Below, piece after piece: positions 1 to 8,162 of a DNA stretch of 64,000 nt (positions within the stretch are counted from its first letter, which is position 1; every line of letters starts with the position of its first letter). The notes beneath the pieces were generated by a model. It saw only the letters and a program-made list of their open reading frames with translations, did not search any database and was not told where the DNA came from. Made by a program: the position numbers and the translations under genes. Source of the DNA: Lewinellaceae bacterium (GTDB lineage Bacteria > Bacteroidota > Bacteroidia > Chitinophagales > Saprospiraceae); NCBI GenBank assembly GCA_016708875.1, contig JADJFA010000013.1, positions 62,001-126,000 of the forward strand. The letters run 5' to 3'.

Positions 1-717
1 TTTTCCGTGCTTGATGGCTGGTGGTGTGAAGGCTATCGCCCAGGCGCAGGCTGGGCATTGCCAGAAAAAGATACTTACCCTGAGCAAGCGGCGCTGCAAA
101 ACGAGCTGGACGCGGAGACGATCTACAATACGCTCGAAAACGACATCGTGCCAAGCTACTACGAGCAGGATAAAAACGGCGTTTCAAAGCGCTGGGTGAG
201 CCACATTAAAAAGACCATTGCAGAAATCGCCCCGGAGTTCGTCATGGGCCGAATGCTGCAAGACTACCAGACTCGTTTTTACTCCAAACTCGCCAAGCAC
301 AGCGAGCAACTCAAGCAAAATAAATACGCGCTGGCCAAGGAATTTGCGGCCTGGAAAATACGTGTTCGTCGCAGCTGGCAATCCATCGAACTGATTGATT
401 TACAGGCGCCTGACACCTTTAACCGCTCCCTACCGCTCGGCGAAAAATTTGAAGCAACCGCCACCTTGAATCTTCAGGATTTGAGTACAGAAGATGTTGG
501 ATTAGAAGTGGTTTTTTACAAACGGCTGTCCGAGACCGAACTTGAATTTCTGCTGGTGCAGGAATTGGATTCAAAAAAAACCAATTCGGCAGAAGTTGTT
601 TATACCTGCTCCTTTGTGCCGCCCACCGCAGGTGTGTTCGAATATGGATTCCGGCTTTTCCCGAAGCACAAATTGCTTCCGCACAGGCAGGATTTTGGGT
701 TGGTGAGGTGGTTGTGA
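1..717 (+). CDS. glgP: alpha-glucan phosphorylase, C-terminal part (5' end outside window)
   Basis: This is the last 238 codons of a gene that begins before the window. The reading frame is open from base 1 and starts in FSVLDGWWCEGYR, which matches the conserved 'SVLDGWW.EGY' segment of GT35 alpha-glucan phosphorylases of the short Thermotoga/DUF3417 type. These enzymes release glucose-1-phosphate from glycogen or maltodextrin in the cytoplasm. The following WAL, the YY.RD-like 'IVPSYYEQDKNGVSKRW' stretch and the 'FVMGRMLQDY' segment are also typical. The tail from about residue 125 is a beta-rich extension (SLPLGEKFEATATLNL) seen in these long bacterial phosphorylases. The stop is TGA at 715-717. 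The N-terminal catalytic half cannot be judged. Confidence 0.85.
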   Translation, partial: FSVLDGWWCEGYRPGAGWALPEKDTYPEQAALQNELDAETIYNTLENDIVPSYYEQDKNGVSKRWVSHIKKTIAEIAPEFVMGRMLQDYQTRFYSKLAKHSEQLKQNKYALAKEFAAWKIRVRRSWQSIELIDLQAPDTFNRSLPLGEKFEATATLNLQDLSTEDVGLEVVFYKRLSETELEFLLVQELDSKKTNSAEVVYTCSFVPPTAGVFEYGFRLFPKHKLLPHRQDFGLVRWL

Positions 718-722
718 TGGGC

Positions 723-770
723 GGTTTATTGACTTGGTGACTCCGTGTCACCAGGTCAATAAACCGGGCT
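723..770. terminator. strong hairpin after glgP
   Basis: A 19-base arm at 723-741 pairs with 747-765 around a 5-base loop, with a single G-T pair. It begins five bases after the glgP stop and is followed by a short T-containing stretch. It probably ends glgP transcription. Confidence 0.7.
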
Positions 771-861
771 TTTCGGTGACAATTCCGCAAGTTTCCGTCC
801 TGACCGGGCGTTATTCTAAAGCCTTGTAATTTTCAATTATTTCAGGCTGTCGAATCTGCGC

Positions 862-869
862 TATTTTTG
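862..869 (+). promoter_or_regulatory. Bacteroidota -7 box upstream of the OmpA/SPOR gene
   Basis: TATTTTTG matches the TAnnTTTG consensus and lies 29 bases before the ATG at 899. I see no clear -33 TTG element at the right distance, so this is a moderate call. Confidence 0.45.
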
Positions 870-898
870 CATTGATTTTCACCGCAAAAACTTTTCTC

Positions 899-1657
899 AT
901 GACTCGATTTTTCCTTGCCGTATTATCCCTCTCGGCATTTTTTACTTGTGGCAATCAACTGATTGCGCAAGATTTTCGAGTACAAATAGCGGCCTACGGG
1001 GAGCGTATGAAGCCTTCCTTTTTTCAGGAGCGCGGTATCGAAAATTATGTAGAAACCACCGACCAACTTGGGCTTTACCGGTACTTTGCCGGGGCGTACA
1101 AAACCCGCGATGAGGCCGAAGTAGTCCGCAAAGAAGTAGCCGCCAAAGGCTTTCCTTATGCGCTCATTATTGATTTAGAGGAACAACGTGTGCTCTGTGG
1201 GGCTGGTTGCCCGTACTTCCGCAACGGCACGGTGTATGTGAAAGACCCACAACGGCAGGAAACGACCAACACGATCTATTTTGAGTTTGGTCGCTACAGT
1301 CTCACGTCCGATGCAAAGGCGGTACTCAATCGTTTTTTCGAACAATTGCGCGACAACCCCGCCCTCAAACTTAAAATCCATGGCTTTACCGATGGGGTAG
1401 GAAGCCGGGAAGCGAACCTGCGTCTATCTGCCAACCGCTCTCGTTCAGCACGTAACTATCTGGCTTACAAAGGAATTCGTGTGGATCGTATGCTGATGGA
1501 AGTGTTTGGGGAGGGCAATCCAGTATTGGCAAACAAGGACGAAGGCTACGATAAAACGGACTCTCCCGAAAACCGCAAATGGAACCGCCGCGTGGTGTTG
1601 CTGCTGGTCAATAGTTTTGGCGAAGCGGCTACGGATGATTCGGTAATCAGTAATTAA
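899..1657 (+). CDS. OmpA-family protein with N-terminal SPOR-like domain
   Basis: This is a secreted envelope protein of 252 residues. The ATG at 899 is preferred over an upstream TTG because it begins directly with a signal peptide (MTRFFLAVLSLSAFF, cleavage near AQD). Residues of about 25-100 resemble a SPOR domain: 'FRVQIAAYG' is followed by 'LYRYFAGAYKTRDEAEVVRKEV', the usual alpha/beta pattern that binds denuded peptidoglycan. The C-terminal half is an OmpA peptidoglycan-binding domain, with 'IYFEFGRYSLTSDA', the 'IHGFTDGVGSREAN' loop and a closing 'NRRVVLLLV'. The last 210 bases overlap ruvA on the opposite strand, which is unusual and may mark a rearrangement junction. The function is probably anchoring to the cell wall. 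Its partner is unknown. Confidence 0.85.
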   Translation: MTRFFLAVLSLSAFFTCGNQLIAQDFRVQIAAYGERMKPSFFQERGIENYVETTDQLGLYRYFAGAYKTRDEAEVVRKEVAAKGFPYALIIDLEEQRVLCGAGCPYFRNGTVYVKDPQRQETTNTIYFEFGRYSLTSDAKAVLNRFFEQLRDNPALKLKIHGFTDGVGSREANLRLSANRSRSARNYLAYKGIRVDRMLMEVFGEGNPVLANKDEGYDKTDSPENRKWNRRVVLLLVNSFGEAATDDSVISN

Positions 1658-2071
1658 TGCGTCCGGGGCTTCTTTGGTGAGTTTGCTTTTGAGATCCAGA
1701 ATGATCTGTTTGGCGGTTTTTGCGCCGATTCCTTTTACTTTTTGTAGCACATGGGCTTGTTCTCCGATGACGGCAGCTCGTACCTCGTCAACGGTCATGG
1801 AAGAAAGGATGAGTTGGGCCGTGGTGGCGCCTACGCCCGTTACGCCGATCAGTTGCACGAACATTCCGCGTTCCACTTGTGTGGCAAAACCGTAGAGTGT
1901 ATGGGAGTCTTCCTTTACGATGAGGTGTGTGTAAACGGTGGCTCGCTCTTGTCCCTGCAAAGCCGTGTAAGTGCTCAGCGGGATGTTCACATGAAAGCCT
2001 ATCCCATTGACTTCCAGGGTGATAAAGGCCGGGGAACGGTAGGTGATTTCTCCTTTTAGGTATGCGTACAT
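1445..2071 (-). CDS. ruvA: Holliday junction branch-migration protein RuvA lacking domain III
   Basis: RuvA tetramers bind Holliday junctions and load the RuvB motor. Domain I is clear (MYAYLKGEITYRSPAFITLE, then 'GIGFHVNIP'). The two helix-hairpin-helix motifs of domain II are also clear (LIGVTGVGATTAQLIL and LQKVKGIGAKTAKQII). Similarity ends at about residue 138 (LKSKLTKEAPDALI). The rest of the frame, 1445-1657, is only the antisense of the convergent OmpA gene and does not look like the three-helix domain III that contacts RuvB. No other frame supplies that domain. The total length of 208 residues resembles a normal RuvA only by chance. The gene may have been truncated by a deletion that joined it to its neighbour. 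The N-terminal identity is secure; whether it is functional is doubtful. Confidence 0.85.
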   Translation of the reverse strand: MYAYLKGEITYRSPAFITLEVNGIGFHVNIPLSTYTALQGQERATVYTHLIVKEDSHTLYGFATQVERGMFVQLIGVTGVGATTAQLILSSMTVDEVRAAVIGEQAHVLQKVKGIGAKTAKQIILDLKSKLTKEAPDALITDYRIIRSRFAKTIDQQQHHAAVPFAVFGRVRFIVAFVLVCQYWIALPKHFHQHTIHTNSFVSQIVTC

Positions 2072-2109
2072 GGGGATGTATGAACTATGATGTATGAACT
2101 ATGTGCCAT

Positions 2110-2160
2110 CGTGCCAAGCGCTTTGGAAACTTGTCACTTGGAACTTGCTACTTGGAACTA
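2110..2160. repeat. partial copy of the 'cttgctacttggaac' repeat family
   Basis: The stretch contains cttgtcacttggaacttgctacttggaac, an internal 9-11 base periodicity that matches one arm of the palindromes at 23431-23511 and 26128-26193. It fills the gap between ruvA and gldH. Only one arm is present. Confidence 0.5.
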
Positions 2161-2161
2161 T

Positions 2162-2623
2162 TTACTTCTTCCCCGCTTTTTCAACGGAGAGACCAATGCT
2201 TTTCATTCCCGGTAGTGGGTCTTGGCGGCCAAATTGCTCCAAAGTGATGGTATATTCACCTGCTTTCTCAAAAAAAGCATTCTCTTGGATTGGGATTTTA
2301 GCGCTGCAAACACCGCCGGAACATTTGCCAGCAGGGTTTCCGATGGGGTCAAAAAAGTCAAAAGACAGTGGTTTGCTAAGCCGTTTTCCATCGGGGAATC
2401 GGGTATAGAATTTCACATAGATATTTTGATTGGGAAAGGTATCGGCATAGGCAAAGTCCACAAGGATATTGTAGAGGGCGGTGGTATCGGTCACCGTAAA
2501 ATTAAAATTCAGGGTATCGCGGTAGGACCACTGAGCGCCGGCAATGGTTTTGTCCTCTTCAAAAAGGTAACTGGGGCCGCAAGCGGTAATGCTAAGGATC
2601 AGGAGGAAGAAGGGATATTTCAT
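2162..2623 (-). CDS. gldH: gliding motility lipoprotein GldH
   Basis: GldH is an inner-leaflet lipoprotein needed for gliding motility in Bacteroidota. The 153-residue length fits the family. It has a lipoprotein signal peptide with the lipobox cysteine at residue 15 (LSITACG). The family's hallmarks follow: a 'FNFTVTDTTALYNILVDF' strand region, 'FPNQNIYVKF', a 'DFFDPIGNPAG' segment and the C-terminal 'YTITLEQFGRQDPLPGM', close to the usual 'LEQ.MR...L.GI'. It lies on the same strand as ruvA. No other gld or spr gene is in the window, so its presence shows only that the organism belongs to a lineage with the gliding/T9SS machinery. Confidence 0.85.
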   Translation of the reverse strand: MKYPFFLLILSITACGPSYLFEEDKTIAGAQWSYRDTLNFNFTVTDTTALYNILVDFAYADTFPNQNIYVKFYTRFPDGKRLSKPLSFDFFDPIGNPAGKCSGGVCSAKIPIQENAFFEKAGEYTITLEQFGRQDPLPGMKSIGLSVEKAGKK

Positions 2624-2663
2624 AAATTGATGGAGGTAAAGGTTGATCAGCTATGATTTTTTA

Positions 2664-2842
2664 ATTTTTTTGATTGACGAATGATGAATACATGATTGTT
2701 GATTGTTGATGGAATGTGGGATTTTTCGATATTTTATGGATGATGTAAGGCCAGAGCAATCCATCTTCCATCATAAATAACCCTTCGGCCATTTCCATCA
2801 AAAATCAACACTCATGTATTCATCAATCGTCAATCAAATAAA
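2664..2842. repeat. large imperfect palindromic repeat, copy A
   Basis: Arms of about 50 bases (2664-2715 and 2790-2842) are inverted copies containing gattgacgaatgatgaata and its complement, with a 75-base spacer that itself has weak inverted similarity. A second copy with the same words lies at 32300-32462. It fills the whole gap between gldH and the methyltransferase gene, so it explains this 230-base non-coding stretch. The arms are built from short tga/ttg words and look MITE-like, but no transposase is nearby. Confidence 0.8.
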
Positions 2843-2855
2843 CCCTCCCTTGAGG

Positions 2856-3437
2856 CTAAATCCCCAGTTTTTCGCAGCTTATCACAATGGCAGGAGGAAT
2901 ATTGAACGCCACCACTTCTACATGTAGATTCCGAAAAACACGGCGGTAAAGCCTCAGCAACAAAGGGGAATAGTGAAATTGGATAAACCGCCCTCCTTCC
3001 CGAAGCCAGCTCTGGCATTCTCTCGTGATACGTTCCGTGAGCGATTCGGGCAGCATGACAAATGGTATGCCCGACACAAAACAATCCACTTCCTGAATGC
3101 CCATTTCCCGAAAATGTTGCCCCATGTTTTCTGCTGTATCATGCACAATGGTCATTCGCGGGTCGTTGAAAGTAGCGCTGATTTTTTCGATAAAAACGGG
3201 GTTGATTTCAAAAATAACAAGCCGCGCATCAGTACTCAAACGATTGAGAATGAACCGCGTAATCACGCCATCCCCAGGCCCGAGTTCTACCACAATCTTG
3301 TCTTTTTCGGGGTTGATTTTTCTGGCTATTGCCCGGCACAAAAAGCGCGAACTCGGCGCCACACTACCCATTGATCTCAGGTTGCGCAGACTTTCTCGAA
3401 AGAACGCGATGCGATGGTGGATGCGAGGATTGCCCAA
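2856..3437 (-). CDS. class I SAM-dependent methyltransferase, phospholipid N-methyltransferase-like
   Basis: This 193-residue protein has the Rossmann methyltransferase signature: 'KIVVELGPGDGVITRFIL' (motif I, SAM binding), an acidic motif II (LVIFEINP) and 'VDCFVSGIPFVMLP' as motif IV. The 'SGIPF' motif, the N-terminal 'MGSVAPSSRFLCRAIA' and the 'GRFIQFHYSP' motif are characteristic of the PmtA/COG3963 group, related to rRNA adenine dimethylases, which methylates phosphatidylethanolamine. It has no signal peptide and is probably cytoplasmic or membrane-peripheral. Substrate is inferred from family resemblance only. It lies between two leftward genes with clear spacing, so it is likely transcribed on its own or with its upstream neighbour. 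Confidence 0.75.
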   Translation of the reverse strand: MGNPRIHHRIAFFRESLRNLRSMGSVAPSSRFLCRAIARKINPEKDKIVVELGPGDGVITRFILNRLSTDARLVIFEINPVFIEKISATFNDPRMTIVHDTAENMGQHFREMGIQEVDCFVSGIPFVMLPESLTERITRECQSWLREGGRFIQFHYSPLLLRLYRRVFRNLHVEVVAFNIPPAIVISCEKLGI

Positions 3438-3505
3438 AATTTAAATAGAGATGTACAGGAGGATGCTTGAGGTTGAAGGAGCGCCTTTTACGGATGCACA
3501 TGTGC

Positions 3506-5627
3506 TTAGCCCCTTACATACGCTGCAAGGTCAGGATACTTTTTCAATAGTGCTACAGCCTCCGCCTTTGAGATTCGGATTCCGTTGAGGTATGCGATCA
3601 CCGTTGCCTCCGCAAAGCCTTGACTTTGAACTTCTTTGCGCAGTTGTGCCGCTTCGCTGTGTCGTTTGAAAATACCAGTTGTGTACCGATACTCGCCCGT
3701 ACCAGGTTGGGTTTCAATCATCAAATCGCCAAACATGGAGAGTGCATCGTTGGTCAGGATTTGCCGGGTGACGACCGCTTCAACTTTATATATAAGCCCG
3801 ACAGTGGCTTCATCTATCCGCCTGGCGCCTGGCGCCTCCATGATTTCCGAAACGAATGGTTGTTCCACGCGGAGTTTGAGCGTCAATGGTTCGGTAGCCG
3901 TCAGCCTCAGGTCTATACGACGGTTTAGTCCCGGTGCTGCGGGATTGGGCGCAGCATCCAACACTGCACGTGCAATCGGATAATTTGGCCCTACACTGCG
4001 CAGGAGGATTTTCGTTGCCGGAACGCCGCGTTCGGCAAGTGCTTTCCCTACGATTTCGGCACGTTTGATGCCGTTGTAAAGGTCAAATTTTGGCAAACCC
4101 GATGCGTCTGTATGCACTGTCACGAGCACCGAACTTTGCGAAAAATTCCGGGCAAGTCCAGCGATTTGATCCGCAACCTTTTGATTGTCACCACTCAACA
4201 CGTCCTTGTCAGAGCTGTAAGGCAATGTTGGGATTACGATTTCACGTATTTCTTGCTCTTCTCCTGCATTTGGGTCTGCTTGGGCAAAAAGGGCAGCTAG
4301 CGATTCGCCGACTTGCTCTGGTTGGCCTTCTTTAAAATAGGCAATATAGAGGTCGCGCTGTCCCATGCCCCCCAAACGGTCAGAGGCAAAAAAGGCCGAA
4401 CGGCCATCGGCGGCAAGTCGGAAATAGGCATCATCGTCGGGCGAATTGATGGGTAGGCCGAGATTGTCAGGTGTCTGCCACACTCGCTTTTTAGGTTCAA
4501 AAACCGTTTTGAAAATATCCAGCCCGCCCATTCCTTCGGTACGGTTGCTGCTGAAAAATAGCGTTGCACCATCGCGGGCAAGGAAAGGCATATCCTCGTC
4601 GTATGCAGAATTGACGGAAGGCCCAAGATTGACAGGCAAAGCCCAACTTGAATCTGCCCAAACTGTCCACCAAAGATCAAGTCCGCCATAACCGCCAGCT
4701 CGGCGACTGGCAAAGAGGATGGTTAAGTCATTGAAAAAGAAAGGATTGCAGTCACCTTCTTCTGCGAGTACCGGGCTTTTAAAAGCTGGGGCACTCATTG
4801 AATATTCGTCTTTACGCGCTGCGGTGTCAGCAATAATCTCACCGCTGTACAAGGTGAAACCCCGAAAAAAATACAGGATTTGACCATTGGCGTTGAAACC
4901 GAGGGGCACCTCAAAGCGCGAGGTATTGAGCAGTCCGCCGAGGCTGCCTTGCATTTCCCAGCCACTGTTGGCCAGTTGGGCGGCGTACATATCGCTGCAA
5001 TAATGGCCGCGTTGGGTGTCTTCATACCCTTCATCGTTGCGTTCGCCGCCTATACTGCCAGAGCGGGCTGCGGCAAAATAAAGCCGGTCAGCATGGTTGA
5101 CGGAAGGAATGGGAGCAAACTCGTCGCCTGCCGAGTTGAGGCGATCACCGAGATTTTCCACCAAGGCAACCGATTCATTTTGAAGGACTTGCATCCCGGC
5201 TACGCATCGGCGAATGTTGTCAATCGCGTTTGCACGGAGAGGATGTCGTTCGCTGCTGACCCGCAAAAATGATTTGTAAGCTGCGATGGCTTTTTCCCAG
5301 TCAGCGAGGCCGTGCAGGGTGCGGGCGAGGTAATAGAAAGCCGGAGTCTTGGCTGTCGGGTACTTTAGCGGCCACGTATTCGAGGTAACGGCGGGCTTCC
5401 TCGCCGCGGCGAAGTTGGTAAAGTGAGATACCGAGTTTGGTAAGCACACCAAAATCGCCAGGCTTTGCTTCCTGGTATTGGGCGAGGAACATCTGTGCGT
5501 CGCGCCAACGTTCGCTGGCAAAGGCTCGCTCACCGTTGCGTTTGGCCTCGGCGGGATTTTGGGCAAAGGCCGTTCCGGTAAGCAGAAGTGCAAAAAGAAA
5601 TATGGAGATGCGTGCAGCGCGTGGCAT
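3506..5627 (-). CDS. TPR / PD40 beta-propeller / OmpA / SPOR-like envelope protein (frameshift near 5365)
   Basis: The start at 5627 gives a clean signal peptide (MPRAARISIFLFALLLTGTAFAQ). TPR helices follow (AFASERWRDAQMFLAQY). The frame then shifts in the TTT run at 5364-5366. Removing one base joins 'LEYVAAK' to 'YPTAKTPAFYYLARTLHGL' and gives a 706-residue protein. Residues of about 170-430 carry PD40/WD40-like repeats (FASRRAGGYGGLDLWW, FFSSNRTEGMGGLDIF, FASDRLGGMGQRDLYI). An OmpA-type domain follows (LVTVHTDASGLPKFDLYNGIKRAEIV, ending in LNRRIDLRL). The C-terminus resembles SPOR (GEYRYTTGIFKRHSEAAQLRKEV). This order matches Bacteroidota periplasmic proteins of the PorE kind that link outer-membrane complexes to peptidoglycan. 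The exact role is inference. The frameshift looks like a homopolymer error. Confidence 0.75.
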
Positions 5628-5647
5628 GGCAGTCGTTTTTTGAAGGG

Positions 5648-5655
5648 CAAAGGTA
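5648..5655 (-). promoter_or_regulatory. TACCTTTG -7 box upstream of the PD40/OmpA gene
   Basis: On the minus strand TACCTTTG lies 20 bases before the ATG at 5627. It fits TAnnTTTG exactly. No clear -33 element was found, so it is only a candidate. Confidence 0.4.
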
Positions 5656-5717
5656 GCGGTGAAGGAAGGTATTGGAATTGTGCCTCCATTTTACTGCGCT
5701 TGGAAGTTGTGAACTCT

Positions 5718-6734
5718 TTATTCCAGCCCTTTTAACCGTTCCCGAATATCATCCGCCGACGGCAATAAGCCTAAGTAGCCACTGGAAGATTGGACGTGAG
5801 GGTGTAACTCGCCACCGATGGGATGGGTGGTGCTCTTTAATGCATACTCTACCACTGTTTTGTCTTTGTTTTTGCAGATAACGATTCCAATGGCGTCGTT
5901 TTCTTCTGGAAGTTTCACCTGATCATTTAGAACGGAAAGGTAAAACTCCATTTTGCCCTTATGCTCTGGTTCGAATTCACCAATTTTTAGGTCAATGGCG
6001 ACCAGGCATCGCAGTCGCCGATGAAATAGGAGCAGATCAATAGAATAGTCCTTTTCACCCACTTTCAGGCGGTATTGATTACCGATGAAGGCGAAATTGC
6101 CGCCCATTTCGATCAAAAATGCGCGAATCTTTTTTAGAATTGCCTGCTCTAGTTCGTACTCAGAATGTTCTGCGGAAAGGCCCAAAAAGTCAAAAGTGTA
6201 TTCGTCTTTGACCGCCAATTTTGCCTGATTAACCAATGACTCGGGAAGTGTTTGGTCAAAGGAAGTCTGATTAAGCAAATACTTTTCGTAGGATTGGTTT
6301 TCGACTTGATGAATCAACACATTTTTGGTCCAGCCGAATTTTTTGGTCATGCGGAGATAGAATTCACGTTGGAGCTCGTCTTTGCATTTTTCAAAAACAA
6401 TGATGTTATGCGACCAACCAATTTCTCGCACCAGCGGTGCGAGAAATTCATTTTCTCGATAAGTCAGATGAAAGGTTCGCATTCTCCAAAGGTTTGCAGC
6501 AGAATACCCGGAAGTTCCATTGAGTTCCAACTGCAATTCCTCCGAAAGCCGCTCCACCACAGATTTACCCCAACCATGCGCCTCCTGTCGCTCTACAATC
6601 ATTTTGCCCAAGTTCCAATACAGATCAATGAGACGTTTGTTAACTGCCTGAAGCGCTTCGAGCTGTGCCTCCCGGATTTTGGTTTTGATTTCCGTAACGA
6701 ATTGTGTGAACTGAGTTTTGTTAAGTGTATCCAT
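5718..6734 (-). CDS. YhcG-family (DUF1016) PD-(D/E)XK nuclease-like protein
   Basis: The 338-residue length is normal for YhcG/DUF1016 proteins. The N-terminal helical half has the family's 'VNKRLIDLYWNLGKMIVERQ' and 'GYSAANLWRMRTFH' motifs. The C-terminal half is a PD-(D/E)XK nuclease fold with 'YSIDLLLFHRRLRCLVAIDLKIGEF', where the two aspartates and lysine form the predicted metal site. 'GKMEFYLSVLND' follows. Members are often carried in genomic islands near restriction systems, but here no such neighbour is seen: the gene stands between the PD40/OmpA gene and a divergent ArsR operon. Function in DNA repair or defence is suggested by the fold but is not shown. The substrate is unknown. 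Confidence 0.85.
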   Translation of the reverse strand: MDTLNKTQFTQFVTEIKTKIREAQLEALQAVNKRLIDLYWNLGKMIVERQEAHGWGKSVVERLSEELQLELNGTSGYSAANLWRMRTFHLTYRENEFLAPLVREIGWSHNIIVFEKCKDELQREFYLRMTKKFGWTKNVLIHQVENQSYEKYLLNQTSFDQTLPESLVNQAKLAVKDEYTFDFLGLSAEHSEYELEQAILKKIRAFLIEMGGNFAFIGNQYRLKVGEKDYSIDLLLFHRRLRCLVAIDLKIGEFEPEHKGKMEFYLSVLNDQVKLPEENDAIGIVICKNKDKTVVEYALKSTTHPIGGELHPHVQSSSGYLGLLPSADDIRERLKGLE

Positions 6735-6811
6735 GTTTTAATTTGATTTAATGAAGCATAAAAATACAAAAAGTTTTAAAAATAAAAAATATTTCAAAAA
6801 TTATTTTACGA

Positions 6812-6849
6812 AACCATTTGGTTACCCATAAATTTGCAACCAAATGGTT
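6812..6849 (+). promoter_or_regulatory. arsR promoter flanked by two palindromic operators
   Basis: Two 12-base palindromes, AACCATTTGGTT (6812-6823) and AACCAAATGGTT (6838-6849), share the half-sites AACCA/TGGTT. Between them lies TAAATTTG (6829-6836), a perfect TAnnTTTG -7 box. Transcription should begin inside the second palindrome, just before the ATG at 6855. The arrangement suggests tight autorepression by the ArsR protein encoded next. Confidence 0.7.
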
Positions 6850-6854
6850 ACTTA

Positions 6855-7187
6855 ATGGAAATCCGAAGAGACGTTTTTCAGGCAATCGCCGACCCGACGC
6901 GCCGGGAAATTATCGGCATGTTGGCGCATAAAACAATGAATGTCAATGCAATATCCGACCGATTTGTGATAAGCCGCCCAGCTATTTCAAAACACCTGAA
7001 AATCCTTACAGAGTGTGGTCTGGTGGAAATTACGCAGCAAGGTCGGGAACGTATTTGCGAAATGAAGCCGGAAAAATTGCAGGAAGTGTCGGTTTGGGTG
7101 AAACAATATGAACAGTTCCGGACAGAAAAACTCCACGCACTGGATCAATATCTTACTGATTTACAAACAAAAAAGATTAAGTCATGA
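6855..7187 (+). CDS. ArsR-family transcriptional repressor
   Basis: This 110-residue winged-helix protein has 'FQAIADPTRREIIGMLAH', the standard ArsR opening, and the recognition helix 'ISRPAISKHLKILTECGLV'. It has no metal-binding cysteine box, which places it in the subgroup paired with SRPBCC proteins. The ATG at 6855 is preferred over a TTG 21 bases upstream, because the upstream codons overlap the operator and the mature fold starts at MEIRRDVFQ. The stop overlaps the next gene's ATG by four bases, so the two are probably translationally coupled. It likely binds the twin palindrome at 6812-6849 and controls its own operon. The inducer is unknown. Confidence 0.9.
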   Translation: MEIRRDVFQAIADPTRREIIGMLAHKTMNVNAISDRFVISRPAISKHLKILTECGLVEITQQGRERICEMKPEKLQEVSVWVKQYEQFRTEKLHALDQYLTDLQTKKIKS

Positions 7188-7621
7188 CAAAAACAACATC
7201 GTTGCCGCTCATAGTTGAACACAGCTTCACTGCGCCCGCCGAAAAAGTCTGGAAAGCCATTACCGACCGTGACCAAATGGCGCAGTGGTACTTTGACCTG
7301 AAGGAATTTCGACCCGAACTAGGCTTTGAATTTCGGTTTACGGGCGGCCCCTCTCCAGAGAAACAATACCTGCACGTTTGCAAAATAACGGAAGTGGAAG
7401 TGGGCAAAAAATTGACCTACAGCTGGCAGTATGATGGATACGAAGGGGAATCCTTTGTAACTTTTTTGCTGACGGAACAAGGTGATAAAACCCTGCTAAC
7501 ACTCACCCATCGTGGTTTGGAAAGCTTCCCGGCCAGCGTATCCGATTTTGCCCGGGGAAATTTTGGGGAAGGCTGGAACCACCTTGTCAATATCTCCTTG
7601 AAACAGTTTTTGGAAGGATAA
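7184..7621 (+). CDS. SRPBCC / AHSA1-type ligand-binding protein
   Basis: The 145-residue protein begins with 'IVEHSFTAPAEKVWKAITDRDQMAQWY', the classic start of activator-of-Hsp90-homologue-1 (AHSA1/START-like) domains. It ends with the long helix 'GNFGEGWNHLVNISLKQFL' that lines the hydrophobic cavity. Such proteins are regularly the second gene of ArsR operons in Bacteroidota. The ATGA overlap with arsR shows co-translation. The ligand is unknown, and no catalytic residue set can be assigned. It probably binds a small hydrophobic compound in the cytoplasm, possibly as a sensor or carrier linked to the repressor. Confidence 0.88.
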   Translation: MTKTTSLPLIVEHSFTAPAEKVWKAITDRDQMAQWYFDLKEFRPELGFEFRFTGGPSPEKQYLHVCKITEVEVGKKLTYSWQYDGYEGESFVTFLLTEQGDKTLLTLTHRGLESFPASVSDFARGNFGEGWNHLVNISLKQFLEG

Positions 7622-7627
7622 TTTACC

Positions 7628-8086
7628 ATGGATATGGCCATAAAAATCATTCGGACCGATTCGGAGCACCCCGATTTTCGAACACTTGTGACCTTACTCG
7701 ACCAGGATTTGGCCGTTCGTGATGGTGATGAGCATGCGTTTTATTCCCAGTTCAACAAGATTGATAAAATCAACCATGCGCTGCTGGCTTATGTGGAAAA
7801 TCAACGTCTGGGATGTGGCGCCCTGAGGGCTTATTCCGAAGATTCAGTGGAGGTGAAACGTATGTTCGTTCTGCCAGAACATCGCGGACAGGGAATAGCA
7901 GGGGCGATTTTGTCCGCATTGGAGGCTTGGGCCGCTGAATTGGGTTTCGCCCGTTGCATCCTCGAAACAGGGAAAAAACAACCCGAGGCTATCCGGCTTT
8001 ACCAAAAATCTGGGTACGAGATCATTCCCAATTACGGGCCTTACGAGGGGATGGAAAACAGTGTTTGTATGGAAAAAATGCTGTAG
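7628..8086 (+). CDS. GNAT-family N-acetyltransferase
   Basis: The 152-residue protein has acetyl-CoA binding motif A in 'VEVKRMFVLPEHRGQGIAGAIL' (the Q-G-I-A-G loop). A motif B-like end follows (EAIRLYQKSGYEIIPNYGPYEG), where the tyrosine is the usual general acid position. It begins six bases after the SRPBCC stop and so forms the third gene of the ArsR operon. The acceptor is not predictable from sequence. The C-terminus ends just before a palindromic repeat that probably terminates the operon. Confidence 0.85.
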   Translation: MDMAIKIIRTDSEHPDFRTLVTLLDQDLAVRDGDEHAFYSQFNKIDKINHALLAYVENQRLGCGALRAYSEDSVEVKRMFVLPEHRGQGIAGAILSALEAWAAELGFARCILETGKKQPEAIRLYQKSGYEIIPNYGPYEGMENSVCMEKML

Positions 8087-8162
8087 CAAAAATAAACCGC
8101 AGAGGCACAGAGTGTTTGAACGTCAATGCTTTGCGCCTCTGTACCTCTGCGGTTCATTTTGC
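8086..8162. repeat. palindromic 'cgcagaggcacagag' repeat acting as bidirectional terminator
   Basis: Arms at 8086-8112 and 8137-8162 contain accgcagaggcacagag and the inverted cctctgtacctctgcggt. It sits exactly between the convergent GNAT and moxR genes and touches both stop codons. The words repeat every 7-8 bases. Similar 'ctctgtgcctctgcggt' palindromes are scattered through many bacterial genomes. Confidence 0.75.

Noticed and set aside
1751..2059. 102-codon plus-strand frame over ruvA
   Set aside because: It is antisense to the conserved RuvA domains I and II and has no domain of its own.
5718..6734. YhcG-type nuclease plus KAP NTPase as a defence island
   Set aside because: They are 34 kb apart with housekeeping genes between them, and no restriction, toxin or integrase gene accompanies either.
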